Assembly (NCBI RefSeq): GCF_001500065.1
Contig: NZ_LQIN01000048.1
Location: 186,001 to 250,000 of the forward strand
Direction of reading: 5' to 3'
DNA length: 64,000 nt
Source of the DNA: Mycobacterium sp. IS-3022
Lineage (GTDB): Bacteria; Actinomycetota; Actinomycetes; Mycobacteriales; Mycobacteriaceae
Made by a program: the position numbers and the translations under genes. The notes under the pieces were generated by a model. The model worked only from the letters and a program-made list of their open reading frames with translations, was not told the origin of the DNA and ran no database searches. Below, one piece after another: positions 18,622-27,209 of the stretch. The stretch's first letter is position 1; each line of letters begins with the position of its first letter.

Positions 18622-19068
18622 CTACTCGGCCAGCCGCTCGAGCGGGGCGATCGCCTTGGTCAGCGTCTCGAGGTCTTCCGGGCTCAGTTTGGCCAGCAGG
18701 TTGGCCAGGTGGGCCCGCCGAACCTCGAGCGCCTCCTGATGTTGCGCGCGGCCTTCCGGAGTGATGTCGACCAGTACCGCCCGCAGGTCGGACGGGTCGC
18801 GGGACCGTTTGACCAGGCCCAACTTCTCCAGCCGGCGGATCGCGACGGTCGTCGTCGGGGTGCGCACGCGCTCGTGGGTGGCCAGGTCGGTCATCCGCAT
18901 CGGCCCCTGTTCGAGCAGTGTCAGCAGGATCGACAGCTGGGCCAACGTCAGGTCTGCGGCGTCGTTACGGGGGGTGTCGCTGCGGCGCAGCACGGAGAAA
19001 ACCCGCGACAGCACTCGCTGCAGCTCTCCCGACAGCTCTGCGACCTGCGGTTCTACGACGTCCGCCAT
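18622..19068 (-). CDS. MarR family transcriptional regulator (Rv0042c-like)
   Basis: A 148-residue winged-helix protein. The recognition helix is in HERVRTPTTTVAIRRLEKLG (about residues 74-93) and the wing carries SRDPSDLRAVLVDIT. MarR proteins are dimeric repressors, often of efflux or oxidative genes and released by small aromatic ligands. Position matches Rv0042c. It is convergent with ggH (4 nt apart) and downstream of the ABC transporter genes on the same strand. Confidence 0.9.
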   Translation of the reverse strand: MADVVEPQVAELSGELQRVLSRVFSVLRRSDTPRNDAADLTLAQLSILLTLLEQGPMRMTDLATHERVRTPTTTVAIRRLEKLGLVKRSRDPSDLRAVLVDITPEGRAQHQEALEVRRAHLANLLAKLSPEDLETLTKAIAPLERLAE

Positions 19069-19124
19069 AATTTCGGCAGTCTAACCTGTCTGTCGCTGCC
19101 ACGATGCGTGACGGGCACGTAAGT

Positions 19125-19862
19125 TCAAAGCACTTGAGAGAGGAACCGCTGCAGCCGGTCCGTTTCGGCGGCGTCGAAGATCTGCTCCGGCGGCCCGGCC
19201 TCCACCACCTTGCCGTGGTCCATGAACACGACGGCGTCTGACGTCGACCGTGCGAAGCCCATCTCGTGGGTGACCACCACCATCGTCATGCCGTCCGCCC
19301 CGAGGTCGGCGATCAGCGCGAGGATGCCCTTCACCAATTCCGGATCGAGTGCCGAGGTGGCCTCGTCGAAGAACATCACCTGCGGCGCCATCGCCAACGC
19401 CCGTGCGATCGCCACCCGCTGCTGTTGCCCGCCCGACAGCGTCGTCGGCCGCACGTGAGCTTTGTTGCGCAGCCCGACCCGGTCCAGTTGCGCCATCCCC
19501 AGCTCGCGGGCCGCGTCGGCGCTGAGTCGTTTGAGCTTGCGGGGCGCCAGCGTCACGTTGTCCAGCACGCTGCGATGCGGAAACAGGTTGAAGTTCTGGA
19601 ACACCATCCCGATGCGCTGCCGCAACTGGTCGGGGTTGTCGGCGAGCACCGAGCGGCCGTCGAGCAGGATGTCGCCGCGGTCGGGCTCATACAACCGGTT
19701 CAGCGTCCGCAACAACGTCGACTTGCCCGACCCCGACGGGCCGATCACCGCCGTGGTGCTGCCCGCGGGCACGTCGATGTCGACACCGCGCAGCACCGGG
19801 TTGGGACCGAAGGACAGGTGAAGATCGTTGGCGGCCAACGAGACCGGCTCGAAGTCAGCCAT
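19125..19862 (-). CDS. Polar amino-acid ABC transporter ATPase (GlnQ-type)
   Basis: A 245-residue ABC ATPase. Walker A is GPSGSGKST (about residues 42-50), the signature is LSGGQQQR (about 143-150) and Walker B is VMFFDEAT (about 163-170). The subfamily drives uptake of glutamine, glutamate or other polar amino acids. Its ATG overlaps the stop of the upstream binding protein/permease gene by 1 nt (TGATG), so the two are translationally coupled and encode a complete importer. Confidence 0.92.
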   Translation of the reverse strand: MADFEPVSLAANDLHLSFGPNPVLRGVDIDVPAGSTTAVIGPSGSGKSTLLRTLNRLYEPDRGDILLDGRSVLADNPDQLRQRIGMVFQNFNLFPHRSVLDNVTLAPRKLKRLSADAARELGMAQLDRVGLRNKAHVRPTTLSGGQQQRVAIARALAMAPQVMFFDEATSALDPELVKGILALIADLGADGMTMVVVTHEMGFARSTSDAVVFMDHGKVVEAGPPEQIFDAAETDRLQRFLSQVL

Positions 19863-21643
19863 CAGATCATCTCCTGAGAGGCGGACAACTCCAGCGAATC
19901 CTCCTCGGTCGGCCGACGGCCGCGCCGCAACCGGTTGTCGATGTAGTTGACCAGATGCGTCAGCGGCACGGTCAGCATCAGGTAGAAGAACCCCGCGGCC
20001 ACCAACGGTGACAGGTTGCCCGTCTGGGCGTTGAGGTCGCGCCCGACCTGGAACAGCTCACGCTGATCGGCCACCAGACCGAGGAAGTACACCAGCGACG
20101 ACGCTTTGAGTAGCGAGATGAACTGATTCATCAGCGCGGGCAACACCCGTCGCACGCCCTGCGGGACCACCACCAACCGCATCGACGTCGGATACGAAAA
20201 GCCCAGCGCGCGCGACGCTTCCAGCTGACCGGGTTCGACGCTCTGGATGCCGGACCGCAGGATCTCGCCGACATACGCCGCGGCCATCAGGCCCAACGCG
20301 GCAATGCCCAGCGGATAGGGGTTGTTGCCGGTCAGTCCGCCCACGACCGGACCCAGACCCAGGCCGATCAGCAAGATGATCACCACCTCGGGCAGGCCGC
20401 GGAAGATGTCGGTGTACACCCGGGCCGGCCAGCGCAGCCAGCGATGCCGCGAGATGCCGGCGACCGCGAGAACCATGCCCAGCACGACACCGATCACCGC
20501 CGCGCTGACGGTCAGGATCAGCGTGTTGGGCAGGCCCGTCTTGACCAAATCCGGAATCGCCTGCCGGTACAGGTCCCAGTCCAGGAACGCATCCTTCAAC
20601 TGCGCCAGAGTCGATTTCGGCGCGGCAGGCGCCGCGGGCACACCTTGGTTCTCGGCGGCGATCGCGTTGAAGTCCGGCAACCGAGGCACCGGCGCCGCCT
20701 TCGAGCCGGGCTTCCAGCCTGGCGGCAGTGCCCGCGGCACCCAGTCGGAGTACAGCCGGGCCCAGGTGCCGTCGGCGATCACCGCGTCCAGCCCGGAGTT
20801 CAACGCGTCGATGAGAGGCTGGTTCTCCTTGGCCACCGCCCACGCGACGAAATTGTCCAAGCTGAAGGTGTTTTCGATGATCTGCGCCGGGTCGCCGGGC
20901 TGCACCGTGCCCGACGCCTGCTGCGACGGCGCCACCCACGCGTCGATCTGTCGTGTCTTCAGGCTGGCGTAGACGGTGTTGTAGTCCGGGTACTTGACCG
21001 GCTGCAGATGCAGCGTCTCGATGACGTACGACTCCTGGACCGTGCCCTGCACGACGCCGATGCGCTGGCCGGCCGCCAGGTCGTCGAAGCCGGTGATCGA
21101 CGAGCCGGTCGGCACGACGAGCGAAAAGTAGCCGAAGTCATAGCCATTCGTGAACCCGACCGTGCGCCGCCGCGCCTCGGTGGTGGTGATCGACGACGAG
21201 CCCACATCGAAGCGGTGCGCTGCGACCTGTGCCAGCAGACCCGAGAACTCGGTGCCGACGAAGTTGATCTGCAAGCCCAGTTTGTCGGCGACCGCGCGCA
21301 GCACCTCGTTGTCGAAGCCGGTGAACTGACCGGCCGAGTTGATGCAGATGCTCGGCGGCGCATCCGACAGCGTGCCGACGGTCAGCGTCCCCGGCTGGGT
21401 CAGGTCCAATGCGTCGACGTTCACCGCCGACAGCGGTTCGACGCCGGCTGTGGTGTACCGGTCCTCCTCGGGGCCCGTCGCCGCCGCGGCGAGGTTCGTG
21501 GGTAGCGCGCTGGCGCTTTCGACACCGGGCGGTGCGCACTGGTCGACTTGGGCATGTGCCGGCCCGGCGAGGCCGACACCGGTCACCAACACCGCGGTCA
21601 GCGCCACCACCGAAGTCCTGCAGAGCCGCACGAACGGGGTCAC
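19862..21643 (-). CDS. Fused substrate-binding protein and permease of a polar amino-acid ABC importer
   Basis: A 593-residue protein joining two normally separate subunits. After a signal peptide (VVALTAVLVTGVGLAGPAHA, about residues 12-31) comes a solute-binding domain (about 80-300) of the glutamine/polar amino-acid type, then a HisM/GlnP permease domain (about 355-575) with an EAA-like loop around ASRALGFSYPTSMRLVVVPQ. The fusion exports the binding domain while anchoring it to its own permease. Together with the downstream ATPase it forms a two-gene importer. Ligand not determinable. Not found between Rv0042c and Rv0043c in M. tuberculosis, so this is an insertion relative to that order. 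Confidence 0.88.
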   Translation of the reverse strand: MTPFVRLCRTSVVALTAVLVTGVGLAGPAHAQVDQCAPPGVESASALPTNLAAAATGPEEDRYTTAGVEPLSAVNVDALDLTQPGTLTVGTLSDAPPSICINSAGQFTGFDNEVLRAVADKLGLQINFVGTEFSGLLAQVAAHRFDVGSSSITTTEARRRTVGFTNGYDFGYFSLVVPTGSSITGFDDLAAGQRIGVVQGTVQESYVIETLHLQPVKYPDYNTVYASLKTRQIDAWVAPSQQASGTVQPGDPAQIIENTFSLDNFVAWAVAKENQPLIDALNSGLDAVIADGTWARLYSDWVPRALPPGWKPGSKAAPVPRLPDFNAIAAENQGVPAAPAAPKSTLAQLKDAFLDWDLYRQAIPDLVKTGLPNTLILTVSAAVIGVVLGMVLAVAGISRHRWLRWPARVYTDIFRGLPEVVIILLIGLGLGPVVGGLTGNNPYPLGIAALGLMAAAYVGEILRSGIQSVEPGQLEASRALGFSYPTSMRLVVVPQGVRRVLPALMNQFISLLKASSLVYFLGLVADQRELFQVGRDLNAQTGNLSPLVAAGFFYLMLTVPLTHLVNYIDNRLRRGRRPTEEDSLELSASQEMI

Positions 21644-21691
21644 CTCAGCAACGTATCCGTCAGCGGCGCGCCGGCACCGCGTTGGGCTCGA

Positions 21692-22369
21692 TCAGAACGC
21701 AACCGACGAGGCACCCGTCGCGCGCAGCACCCCGCGACGCACCAGTTCGGCGAGCATGATCCGGCCCATCAGCTCGCTGCGGTCGACGCATGCGCCGCGC
21801 GCGGCAGCCTCGTCGCCGCGGCCGATCGCGGCGGTCTCGTTCTCGTAGTACGGCAGCATCTCGTCGTGGTTGCTCAGATACGCGACCCAGAATTGGCGCG
21901 GTATGAACGCTTGCACCGACCTGATCAATGCGGCCAGCCGGGGACCGGCATACGCGTCGGTGATCACGCTGCGGTACTGCCAGGCTGCGTCGTGGAAGGC
22001 GCGCGACTCGCGGGTGCTGCGCAGCTGATCGGTCAGCGTGGTCAGCCGGTCGAGGAAGCGCGGGTCAGTATCGGCCGCGGCGCGCGCGGAGGCCATGCCG
22101 GTCAGAAAGCCGTGCAGCTCGTGGTGTTCGCGAATGAAGTCCTCGTCGAAGCGTTCGACGAATGCGCCACGGTGATACCGGGTGGACAGGATGCCGTCGT
22201 GTTCCAGTTGCACGACGGCTTCCTGGATCGGCACGCGCGACAGCCCGAGTTCGTGTGCGATCTCGTTGCGGTCGATCCGATCGCCGGAGCGGAGTTTGCC
22301 GGTCAGGACCAGGTTGACGACATGCGCGACCACAAGGTCTTTTTCCTTGACCCCGTACTTCTTTGGCAT
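21692..22369 (-). CDS. GntR family regulator, FadR/FCD-type (Rv0043c-like)
   Basis: A 225-residue regulator. The N-terminal winged helix contains RNEIAHELGLSRVPIQEAV (about residues 34-52), and the C-terminal all-helical FCD domain carries candidate metal/ligand-binding histidines (HHELHG near 82-87, HDAAW near 126-130). The ATG at 22369 is chosen because the domain begins there; the reading frame stays open much further upstream only because of high GC. Position matches Rv0043c. Confidence 0.88.
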   Translation of the reverse strand: MPKKYGVKEKDLVVAHVVNLVLTGKLRSGDRIDRNEIAHELGLSRVPIQEAVVQLEHDGILSTRYHRGAFVERFDEDFIREHHELHGFLTGMASARAAADTDPRFLDRLTTLTDQLRSTRESRAFHDAAWQYRSVITDAYAGPRLAALIRSVQAFIPRQFWVAYLSNHDEMLPYYENETAAIGRGDEAAARGACVDRSELMGRIMLAELVRRGVLRATGASSVAF

Positions 22370-22473
22370 GGGTGGGATCGCTCTCCCGACCTCCGGTGGG
22401 GGTACCCCCACGCTTGCGCGGTGCGGCGACAGTCTCTCACGCTGCCCGTCTTGCCGTTGGCCGTTACGCCGCT

Positions 22474-23274
22474 TCAGCCGCCTTCGTTTTGACGACGGTC
22501 GCGCCACCGGCAGAGCGCCTCGGCGTCGGACAACTCGTAGTCGGGTCCGTTGACGCCGACCGTCAACATCGTCACGCCGAGGTCGGCCAGCGCCTCGGCC
22601 TCGGTGAGCATCGCGTCGACGTTCTTTCCCGACACCCCGGCCGACCGCTCGATCGCCGCGGGGTCGCGGTCGACGTCGGCGCAGTGGCCGGCCAGAATCT
22701 CGGCCTTGCGCGGATACTCGGCGCTGTCGGAGAAGCTGTGCCAGATGTCGCCGTACTCGGCGACCAGTCGCAGGGTCTTCTTCTCGCCGCCGCCGCCGAT
22801 CAGCACCGGAATGTCGCGGGTGGGCTGCGGATTCAGCTTGGCCAGCCGCGACGTGATGCGCGGCATCGCCGCGGCGAGGTCGTCGAGCCGGCTGCCCGCG
22901 GTGCCGAACTCGTAGCCGTACTCGTCGTAGTCCTTCTGCTTCCAGCCCGAGCCGATGCCGAGGATCAGCCGCCCGTCGCTGATGTGGTCGACCGTGCGCG
23001 CCATGTCGGCGAGCAGTTCCGGATTGCGGTACGAGTTGCATGTCACCAGCGCGCCGATCTCGATGCGCGACGTCTGCTCGGCCCAGGCGCCCAGCATCGT
23101 CCAGCATTCGTAGTGCGCGCCGTCGGGATCGCCGTAGAGCGGGAAGAAGTGGTCCCAGTTGAACGCGACGTCGACACCGATGTCCTCACAGCGTCGGACC
23201 GCGTCGCGGATGTGGCTGTACTTCGGGGAGTGTTGCGGCTGCAGTTGCACGCCGATGCGAATGGGAAAGCTCAC
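22474..23274 (-). CDS. LLM-class F420-dependent oxidoreductase (Rv0044c-like)
   Basis: A 266-residue luciferase-like monooxygenase fold protein, with IRIGVQLQPQHSPKY at the N-terminus, NWDHFFPLYG near residue 38 and the F420-enzyme segment SDGRLILGIGSGWKQKDYDE near 98-117. Members of this family use coenzyme F420 to reduce or oxidise small molecules; the substrate here is unknown. Matches Rv0044c in size and position. A 104-bp gap separates it from the GntR gene downstream. Confidence 0.88.
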   Translation of the reverse strand: MSFPIRIGVQLQPQHSPKYSHIRDAVRRCEDIGVDVAFNWDHFFPLYGDPDGAHYECWTMLGAWAEQTSRIEIGALVTCNSYRNPELLADMARTVDHISDGRLILGIGSGWKQKDYDEYGYEFGTAGSRLDDLAAAMPRITSRLAKLNPQPTRDIPVLIGGGGEKKTLRLVAEYGDIWHSFSDSAEYPRKAEILAGHCADVDRDPAAIERSAGVSGKNVDAMLTEAEALADLGVTMLTVGVNGPDYELSDAEALCRWRDRRQNEGG

Positions 23275-23304
23275 CTACGCGAGCGTACTTCCCTCAACAC
23301 CCCG

Positions 23305-23361
23305 CGAAACCGACGAAATGGCTGCGAAACCGGCCGCGAAACCGCCATTTCGTCGGTTTCG
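23305..23361. terminator. 18-bp perfect inverted repeat downstream of phoX
   Basis: The arm at 23305-23322 (CGAAACCGACGAAATGGC) pairs perfectly with 23344-23361, with a 21-nt loop that itself holds two more copies of GCGAAACC. It lies 14 nt past the phoX stop and upstream of the F420-type oxidoreductase start. Likely a transcript end for phoX; it could also be a regulatory cruciform. Confidence 0.6.
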
Positions 23362-23374
23362 ACGCGAGTGCAGG

Positions 23375-25444
23375 CTAAAGGCCGATGTTCCCGCCGGGCT
23401 TCCACACCGCAACCACCGACGGGCGTGCCGTCCCGTTGCCGCCCTCCGGCCACCGCGACAGCGGGGCATCGATGCTGTTGTCGTCGTGCTCGCCCGGATG
23501 TTGGACGCATACGGTGACGACGTCGTCGGTGACGACGGGACCGCACGTCTCCGCACCGAGCGGAACGGTGAGGAACTGCCTGGTCTCGCCGCGGTTCGGC
23601 CCGTCGAGTGCGACGGCGAACAACCCGTCGTTGGACTCCAGCGCGTTGCCGTCGGTGGAGATCCACAGATTGCCGTGGCTGTCGAACGCCAGATTGTCTG
23701 GGCAGGAGATCGGGCTGACCCGGGTCTTGTCGAACCCGGCGAAATAGGTGTCGGCGGCCGCGGGGTCGCCGCACACCAGCAGCAGGTCCCAGGTGAAGTC
23801 GGTGCCCGCGTGGTTGTCGGTGATCTCGAGGATCTGGCCGTTCTTGTTGTCGTTGCGCGGGTTGGCCGCATCCGCGGGCGCTGCGCCCGCCGCGCCGCGC
23901 TCGTCGTTGTTGGTCAGCGCGACATAGACCTTGCCGGTTTTGGGGTTGGCCTCGAAGTCCTCGGGGCGGTCCATCTTCGTGGCGCCGGCCTTGTCGGCGG
24001 CGATCCGCGTGAAGACGGCGGCCTCCTGCGCCGAGATGCCGTCGACCAGCGACTCGGCCCGGCCGTCGGGTCCCGAGTGCAGCAGCGGGACCCACGTGCC
24101 GGTGCCCCGGAACGCGCCGATGGACGGCGGCTTGCCGGAGCCGTCGATCTCGTTGGCCGGGATATCGCTGGACAGCTTGGCGACGTACAGCGTGCCCTCG
24201 TCGAGGATCGTCATGTTGTGCGCCATTGCGGCGGCGTCGCGACCGGGCCGAATCTTCTTGTCCGACACGAACTTGTACATGTAGTCGAAGCGTTCGTCGT
24301 CGCCGGTGTAGGCGACGACCGTGCCATCGCCGGTGACGTAGATGGTGGCGCCCTCATGCTTGAGCCGGCCCAGCGCCGAGTGCTTGACCGGCGTCGAGTT
24401 CGGGTCCCACGGGTCGAGTTCGACCACGTAACCGAACCTGTTGACCTCGTGAGGATTTCGGGCCAGATCGAAGCGTGGGTCGAACGTCTCCCACAGCAGC
24501 TCGGAGGGTTCGGCGGTGATGCCGTAGCGATCGCGGCGGTCGGCGTCGACGGGTCCAAGCCGAGGCGCCAGCGTCGCGGCGCCGAAATAGGAGTGGAAGT
24601 TCTCCTCGCCGGACAGCACGGTGCCCCACGGGGTGACGCCGCCGGCGCAGTTGGCGAAGGTGCCCGCGACGGTGCGGCCGTCGGGATCGGCGTCCGTCTT
24701 GACGAAGTCGCTGCCCGCCGCGGGACCGGTCAGCGTGAACGGGGTGTCGGCGGTGATGCGCCGGTTGAAGCGGCCCAGCACCGGTGTCAGGCCGTTCGGC
24801 GTGCGTTCGACCTCGACGACGCCCATGCCGACCGCGGCGATCTCCACCTCGAACTGCTCGCGGGTGGGCTTGTCCGGATCGTAGCCCGGGAACATGAACT
24901 GCGGAGTGACGTACTCGAAGTTGTTGACCAACAGGAAGCGGTTCGGCTGCCCCGGGATCGGCAGCAGGCCCGCGAAGTCGTTGTTGAAGCCGAACTGTCC
25001 GCGTTGGGCGGCACCGGTCTGCTTGTGGACGTCGAACGGGGGCGCGCCGGGCAGCACCGGATCGCCCCAGCTGATGACGACCGCCTGGCGGTAACCCTCG
25101 GGGACGACGACGGCGTCCTCACTGTTGGGAGCGACCGAGGCGAACCGCATGCCCACGGGCGGTTCGGCCGGTGGGGCCGACGACATCGGCGCAGCCGCCG
25201 GGTGGCCGTCGCGGCCGCACGCGGCCAGCGCGGAAGCAGCGCCGACGGCCAGCACCGCGATGCCGCCGGCCTGCAGCATCGACCGCCGGGACACCGCCTT
25301 GACGACGTCGCCGAAGTACTCGTTGCCGCTGGTGTTGGGGACCGGCTTGGAGCAGGCGTCGCCGCACTTGTAGCGGCAGGTGACGTGTTGACGCCGGGAC
25401 TTCCCGTCATGGGCGACGAACAGGTTCAGCGGCACGAGGGCCAT
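23375..25444 (-). CDS. PhoX-family alkaline phosphatase (DUF839)
   Basis: A 689-residue protein of the PhoX type. A twin-arginine export signal is internal (SRRSMLQAGGIAVLAVGAA, about residues 52-70), preceded by a Cys-containing N-terminal extension typical of these proteins. The beta-propeller domain contains PWGTVLSGEENF (about 273-284). PhoX enzymes are exported, calcium- and iron-dependent phosphatases that scavenge phosphate from organic esters. Not present here in M. tuberculosis. Divergent from the methyltransferase gene, with a 174-bp upstream gap in which I see no clear Pho box. Confidence 0.87.
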   Translation of the reverse strand: MALVPLNLFVAHDGKSRRQHVTCRYKCGDACSKPVPNTSGNEYFGDVVKAVSRRSMLQAGGIAVLAVGAASALAACGRDGHPAAAPMSSAPPAEPPVGMRFASVAPNSEDAVVVPEGYRQAVVISWGDPVLPGAPPFDVHKQTGAAQRGQFGFNNDFAGLLPIPGQPNRFLLVNNFEYVTPQFMFPGYDPDKPTREQFEVEIAAVGMGVVEVERTPNGLTPVLGRFNRRITADTPFTLTGPAAGSDFVKTDADPDGRTVAGTFANCAGGVTPWGTVLSGEENFHSYFGAATLAPRLGPVDADRRDRYGITAEPSELLWETFDPRFDLARNPHEVNRFGYVVELDPWDPNSTPVKHSALGRLKHEGATIYVTGDGTVVAYTGDDERFDYMYKFVSDKKIRPGRDAAAMAHNMTILDEGTLYVAKLSSDIPANEIDGSGKPPSIGAFRGTGTWVPLLHSGPDGRAESLVDGISAQEAAVFTRIAADKAGATKMDRPEDFEANPKTGKVYVALTNNDERGAAGAAPADAANPRNDNKNGQILEITDNHAGTDFTWDLLLVCGDPAAADTYFAGFDKTRVSPISCPDNLAFDSHGNLWISTDGNALESNDGLFAVALDGPNRGETRQFLTVPLGAETCGPVVTDDVVTVCVQHPGEHDDNSIDAPLSRWPEGGNGTARPSVVAVWKPGGNIGL

Positions 25445-25618
25445 ATCGGCAGGGTCCTTCCGTCGAGTCGGCCGAGGGCTGAGCGGCCGGACGCGCGGAA
25501 ACCTACGACAGCCCGACCAGCAGTCGGCGAGCAGAAGATGAACAGGAGACTAACTGAGCGTTTGCCTTTATAGCAAGAACATTTGCCGACGCGGCGCACA
25601 GTGGGCACGCTGGGAAGC

Positions 25619-26248
25619 GTGACCGAACTCGACAGAACGTTCTGGGAGCAGCGGTGGGAGACGGCGGCGCACACGGCAGGCATGTCGACCCCGAACCGAA
25701 CGCTGACGGATGCTGTGGTGGGACTTCCCGCCGGACGTGCGCTTGATGCCGGCTGCGGCCTGGGCGCCGACGCCATCTGGCTCGCGCAGAACGGATGGGC
25801 CGTCACCGCAGTCGATTTCGTGGACAGTGCGCTACAGTGCGCCCGCGACCGGGCGGAACAGACGGGACCTGATGTCGCGGCGCGGATCGAGTGGCGACAG
25901 GCGGACCTCAGCATCTGGACCCCGCCGCCAGCCGCGTTCGACTTGGTGACAACGCATTACCTGCATGGAGTCGCCCAGCGCGACTTGTTGTTTCGACGGC
26001 TGGCCGTCGCAGTGCGGCCGGGTGGCACGCTGCTGGTCGTCGGACATCATCCCTCGAATGCCGACATCTCCGGCGGCACAATGCCGGACGCGGTGTTCTT
26101 CACAAGCGCCGACGTGGTGTCGGTGCTCGACGAGGGATGGGAGCTCCTGACGGTCGACGACGACGTGCCGCGTCGCACAGCCAACCACGGAGGCGCGGAA
26201 ATCACCCTCCGGTCAGCGGTGGTCAGGGCTCGGCGAGCACACCACTGA
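25619..26248 (+). CDS. Class I SAM-dependent methyltransferase
   Basis: A 209-residue methyltransferase. Motif I is LDAGCGLGADAIWLAQ (about residues 42-57) and motif II is VTAVDFVDSAL. It resembles the tellurite-resistance/thiopurine methyltransferase group; the acceptor is unknown. I choose the GTG at 25619 (preceded by GGGAAG); a TTG at 25583 would add 12 residues. Its last 26 nt overlap the convergent esterase gene. Confidence 0.8.
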   Translation: MTELDRTFWEQRWETAAHTAGMSTPNRTLTDAVVGLPAGRALDAGCGLGADAIWLAQNGWAVTAVDFVDSALQCARDRAEQTGPDVAARIEWRQADLSIWTPPPAAFDLVTTHYLHGVAQRDLLFRRLAVAVRPGGTLLVVGHHPSNADISGGTMPDAVFFTSADVVSVLDEGWELLTVDDDVPRRTANHGGAEITLRSAVVRARRAHH

Positions 26249-27125
26249 GGATCTCGATCAGCTTGCCCGGTTGGTCGCTCTGCACCGAGTGCCCGGAGTC
26301 CTCGACGATCTGGACGTCCTTGAAACCCGGTGCGTTCCGGGCGAACTCTGCGGCGTCGTCGTCGTTGACGAAGAACGAGTTTGCCCCGCGCACCAACGTC
26401 GTCGGCACCGTCAGCCGCGGCACGTCGTCCCACAAGCCCTCGAACCCGTCGCCCTTGCGGATGGAGTCGTAGCGCCAGGTCCAGGTGCCGTCCTCCAGCC
26501 GCTTCGCATTGTGGAAAACCCCGCGCCGCAACGACTCCCGGTCCCGGTGCGGCGCCGCGGCGACGGTCTTCTCCAACATCGCGTCGAACGACGGGAAGAC
26601 GCGGTCGCCCTGCACCAGCGCGACGGTGCCCTTCTGCGCCTCGGTCATCGCGGTGTGCCGCTCCGGCGCCGACGGCGTCACGTCGACGAGCACCAGCCGG
26701 CGCACCAGGTCGGGCGCCGTCACTGCGAGCCGCAACGCGGTCAGGCCCCCGAGCGACATCCCGACCACCAGATCGGCGTCGGCCGCCAGTTCGCGGACCA
26801 CGGGTTCGATCGCCGCCGCATTGCGCTTGGGGCCGTAGTCGCCGTCTTCCCGCCACGCCGAGCGGCCGTGACCCGGCAGGTCGATGGCCAGCGCCGGCTC
26901 GCCGAGGCCGACGATCACCGTGTCCCAGGTGTGCGCGTTCTGACCGCCGCCGTGCAGGAACACGATCCGCGGGGCACCGTCGCCGAACTTCAGCGCGCTG
27001 ATCGGCCCGACGTCTACGCGCTTCGCCGGCGGCACCGCATCGACGCCGGCTTGGCGCGCGTTCTCGTCGAGGAAGATGAACTCGTCGAGCGCAGCCAGCT
27101 CGTCGTCAGGCGAGATCTCGGTCAC
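26223..27125 (-). CDS. Alpha/beta hydrolase, esterase (Rv0045c-like)
   Basis: A 300-residue alpha/beta hydrolase. The oxyanion region is FLHGGGQNAHTWD (about residues 54-66), the nucleophile elbow is GMSLGG (about 122-127) with catalytic Ser, and the catalytic His lies in EDSGHSVQSDQPGK near the C-terminus. Matches Rv0045c, an esterase active on short and branched acyl esters in vitro. Located between the convergent methyltransferase gene and ino1, from which it is separated by a hairpin. Confidence 0.88.
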   Translation of the reverse strand: MTEISPDDELAALDEFIFLDENARQAGVDAVPPAKRVDVGPISALKFGDGAPRIVFLHGGGQNAHTWDTVIVGLGEPALAIDLPGHGRSAWREDGDYGPKRNAAAIEPVVRELAADADLVVGMSLGGLTALRLAVTAPDLVRRLVLVDVTPSAPERHTAMTEAQKGTVALVQGDRVFPSFDAMLEKTVAAAPHRDRESLRRGVFHNAKRLEDGTWTWRYDSIRKGDGFEGLWDDVPRLTVPTTLVRGANSFFVNDDDAAEFARNAPGFKDVQIVEDSGHSVQSDQPGKLIEILSGVLAEP

Positions 27126-27143
27126 GAAATGACCCTACAAAAC

Positions 27144-27196
27144 GCGATTTGTGGAGCCCCAGCGGCGCTCACCGCCGGTAAGACTCCACAAATCGC
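27144..27196. terminator. Nested hairpin downstream of ino1
   Basis: GCGATTTGTGGAG (27144-27156) pairs perfectly with CTCCACAAATCGC (27184-27196). Inside the 27-nt loop GGCG and CGCC can form a second small stem. The structure lies 14 nt after the ino1 stop. Probable terminator. Confidence 0.6.
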
Positions 27197-27209
27197 AGGG
27201 GAGAGAGGG

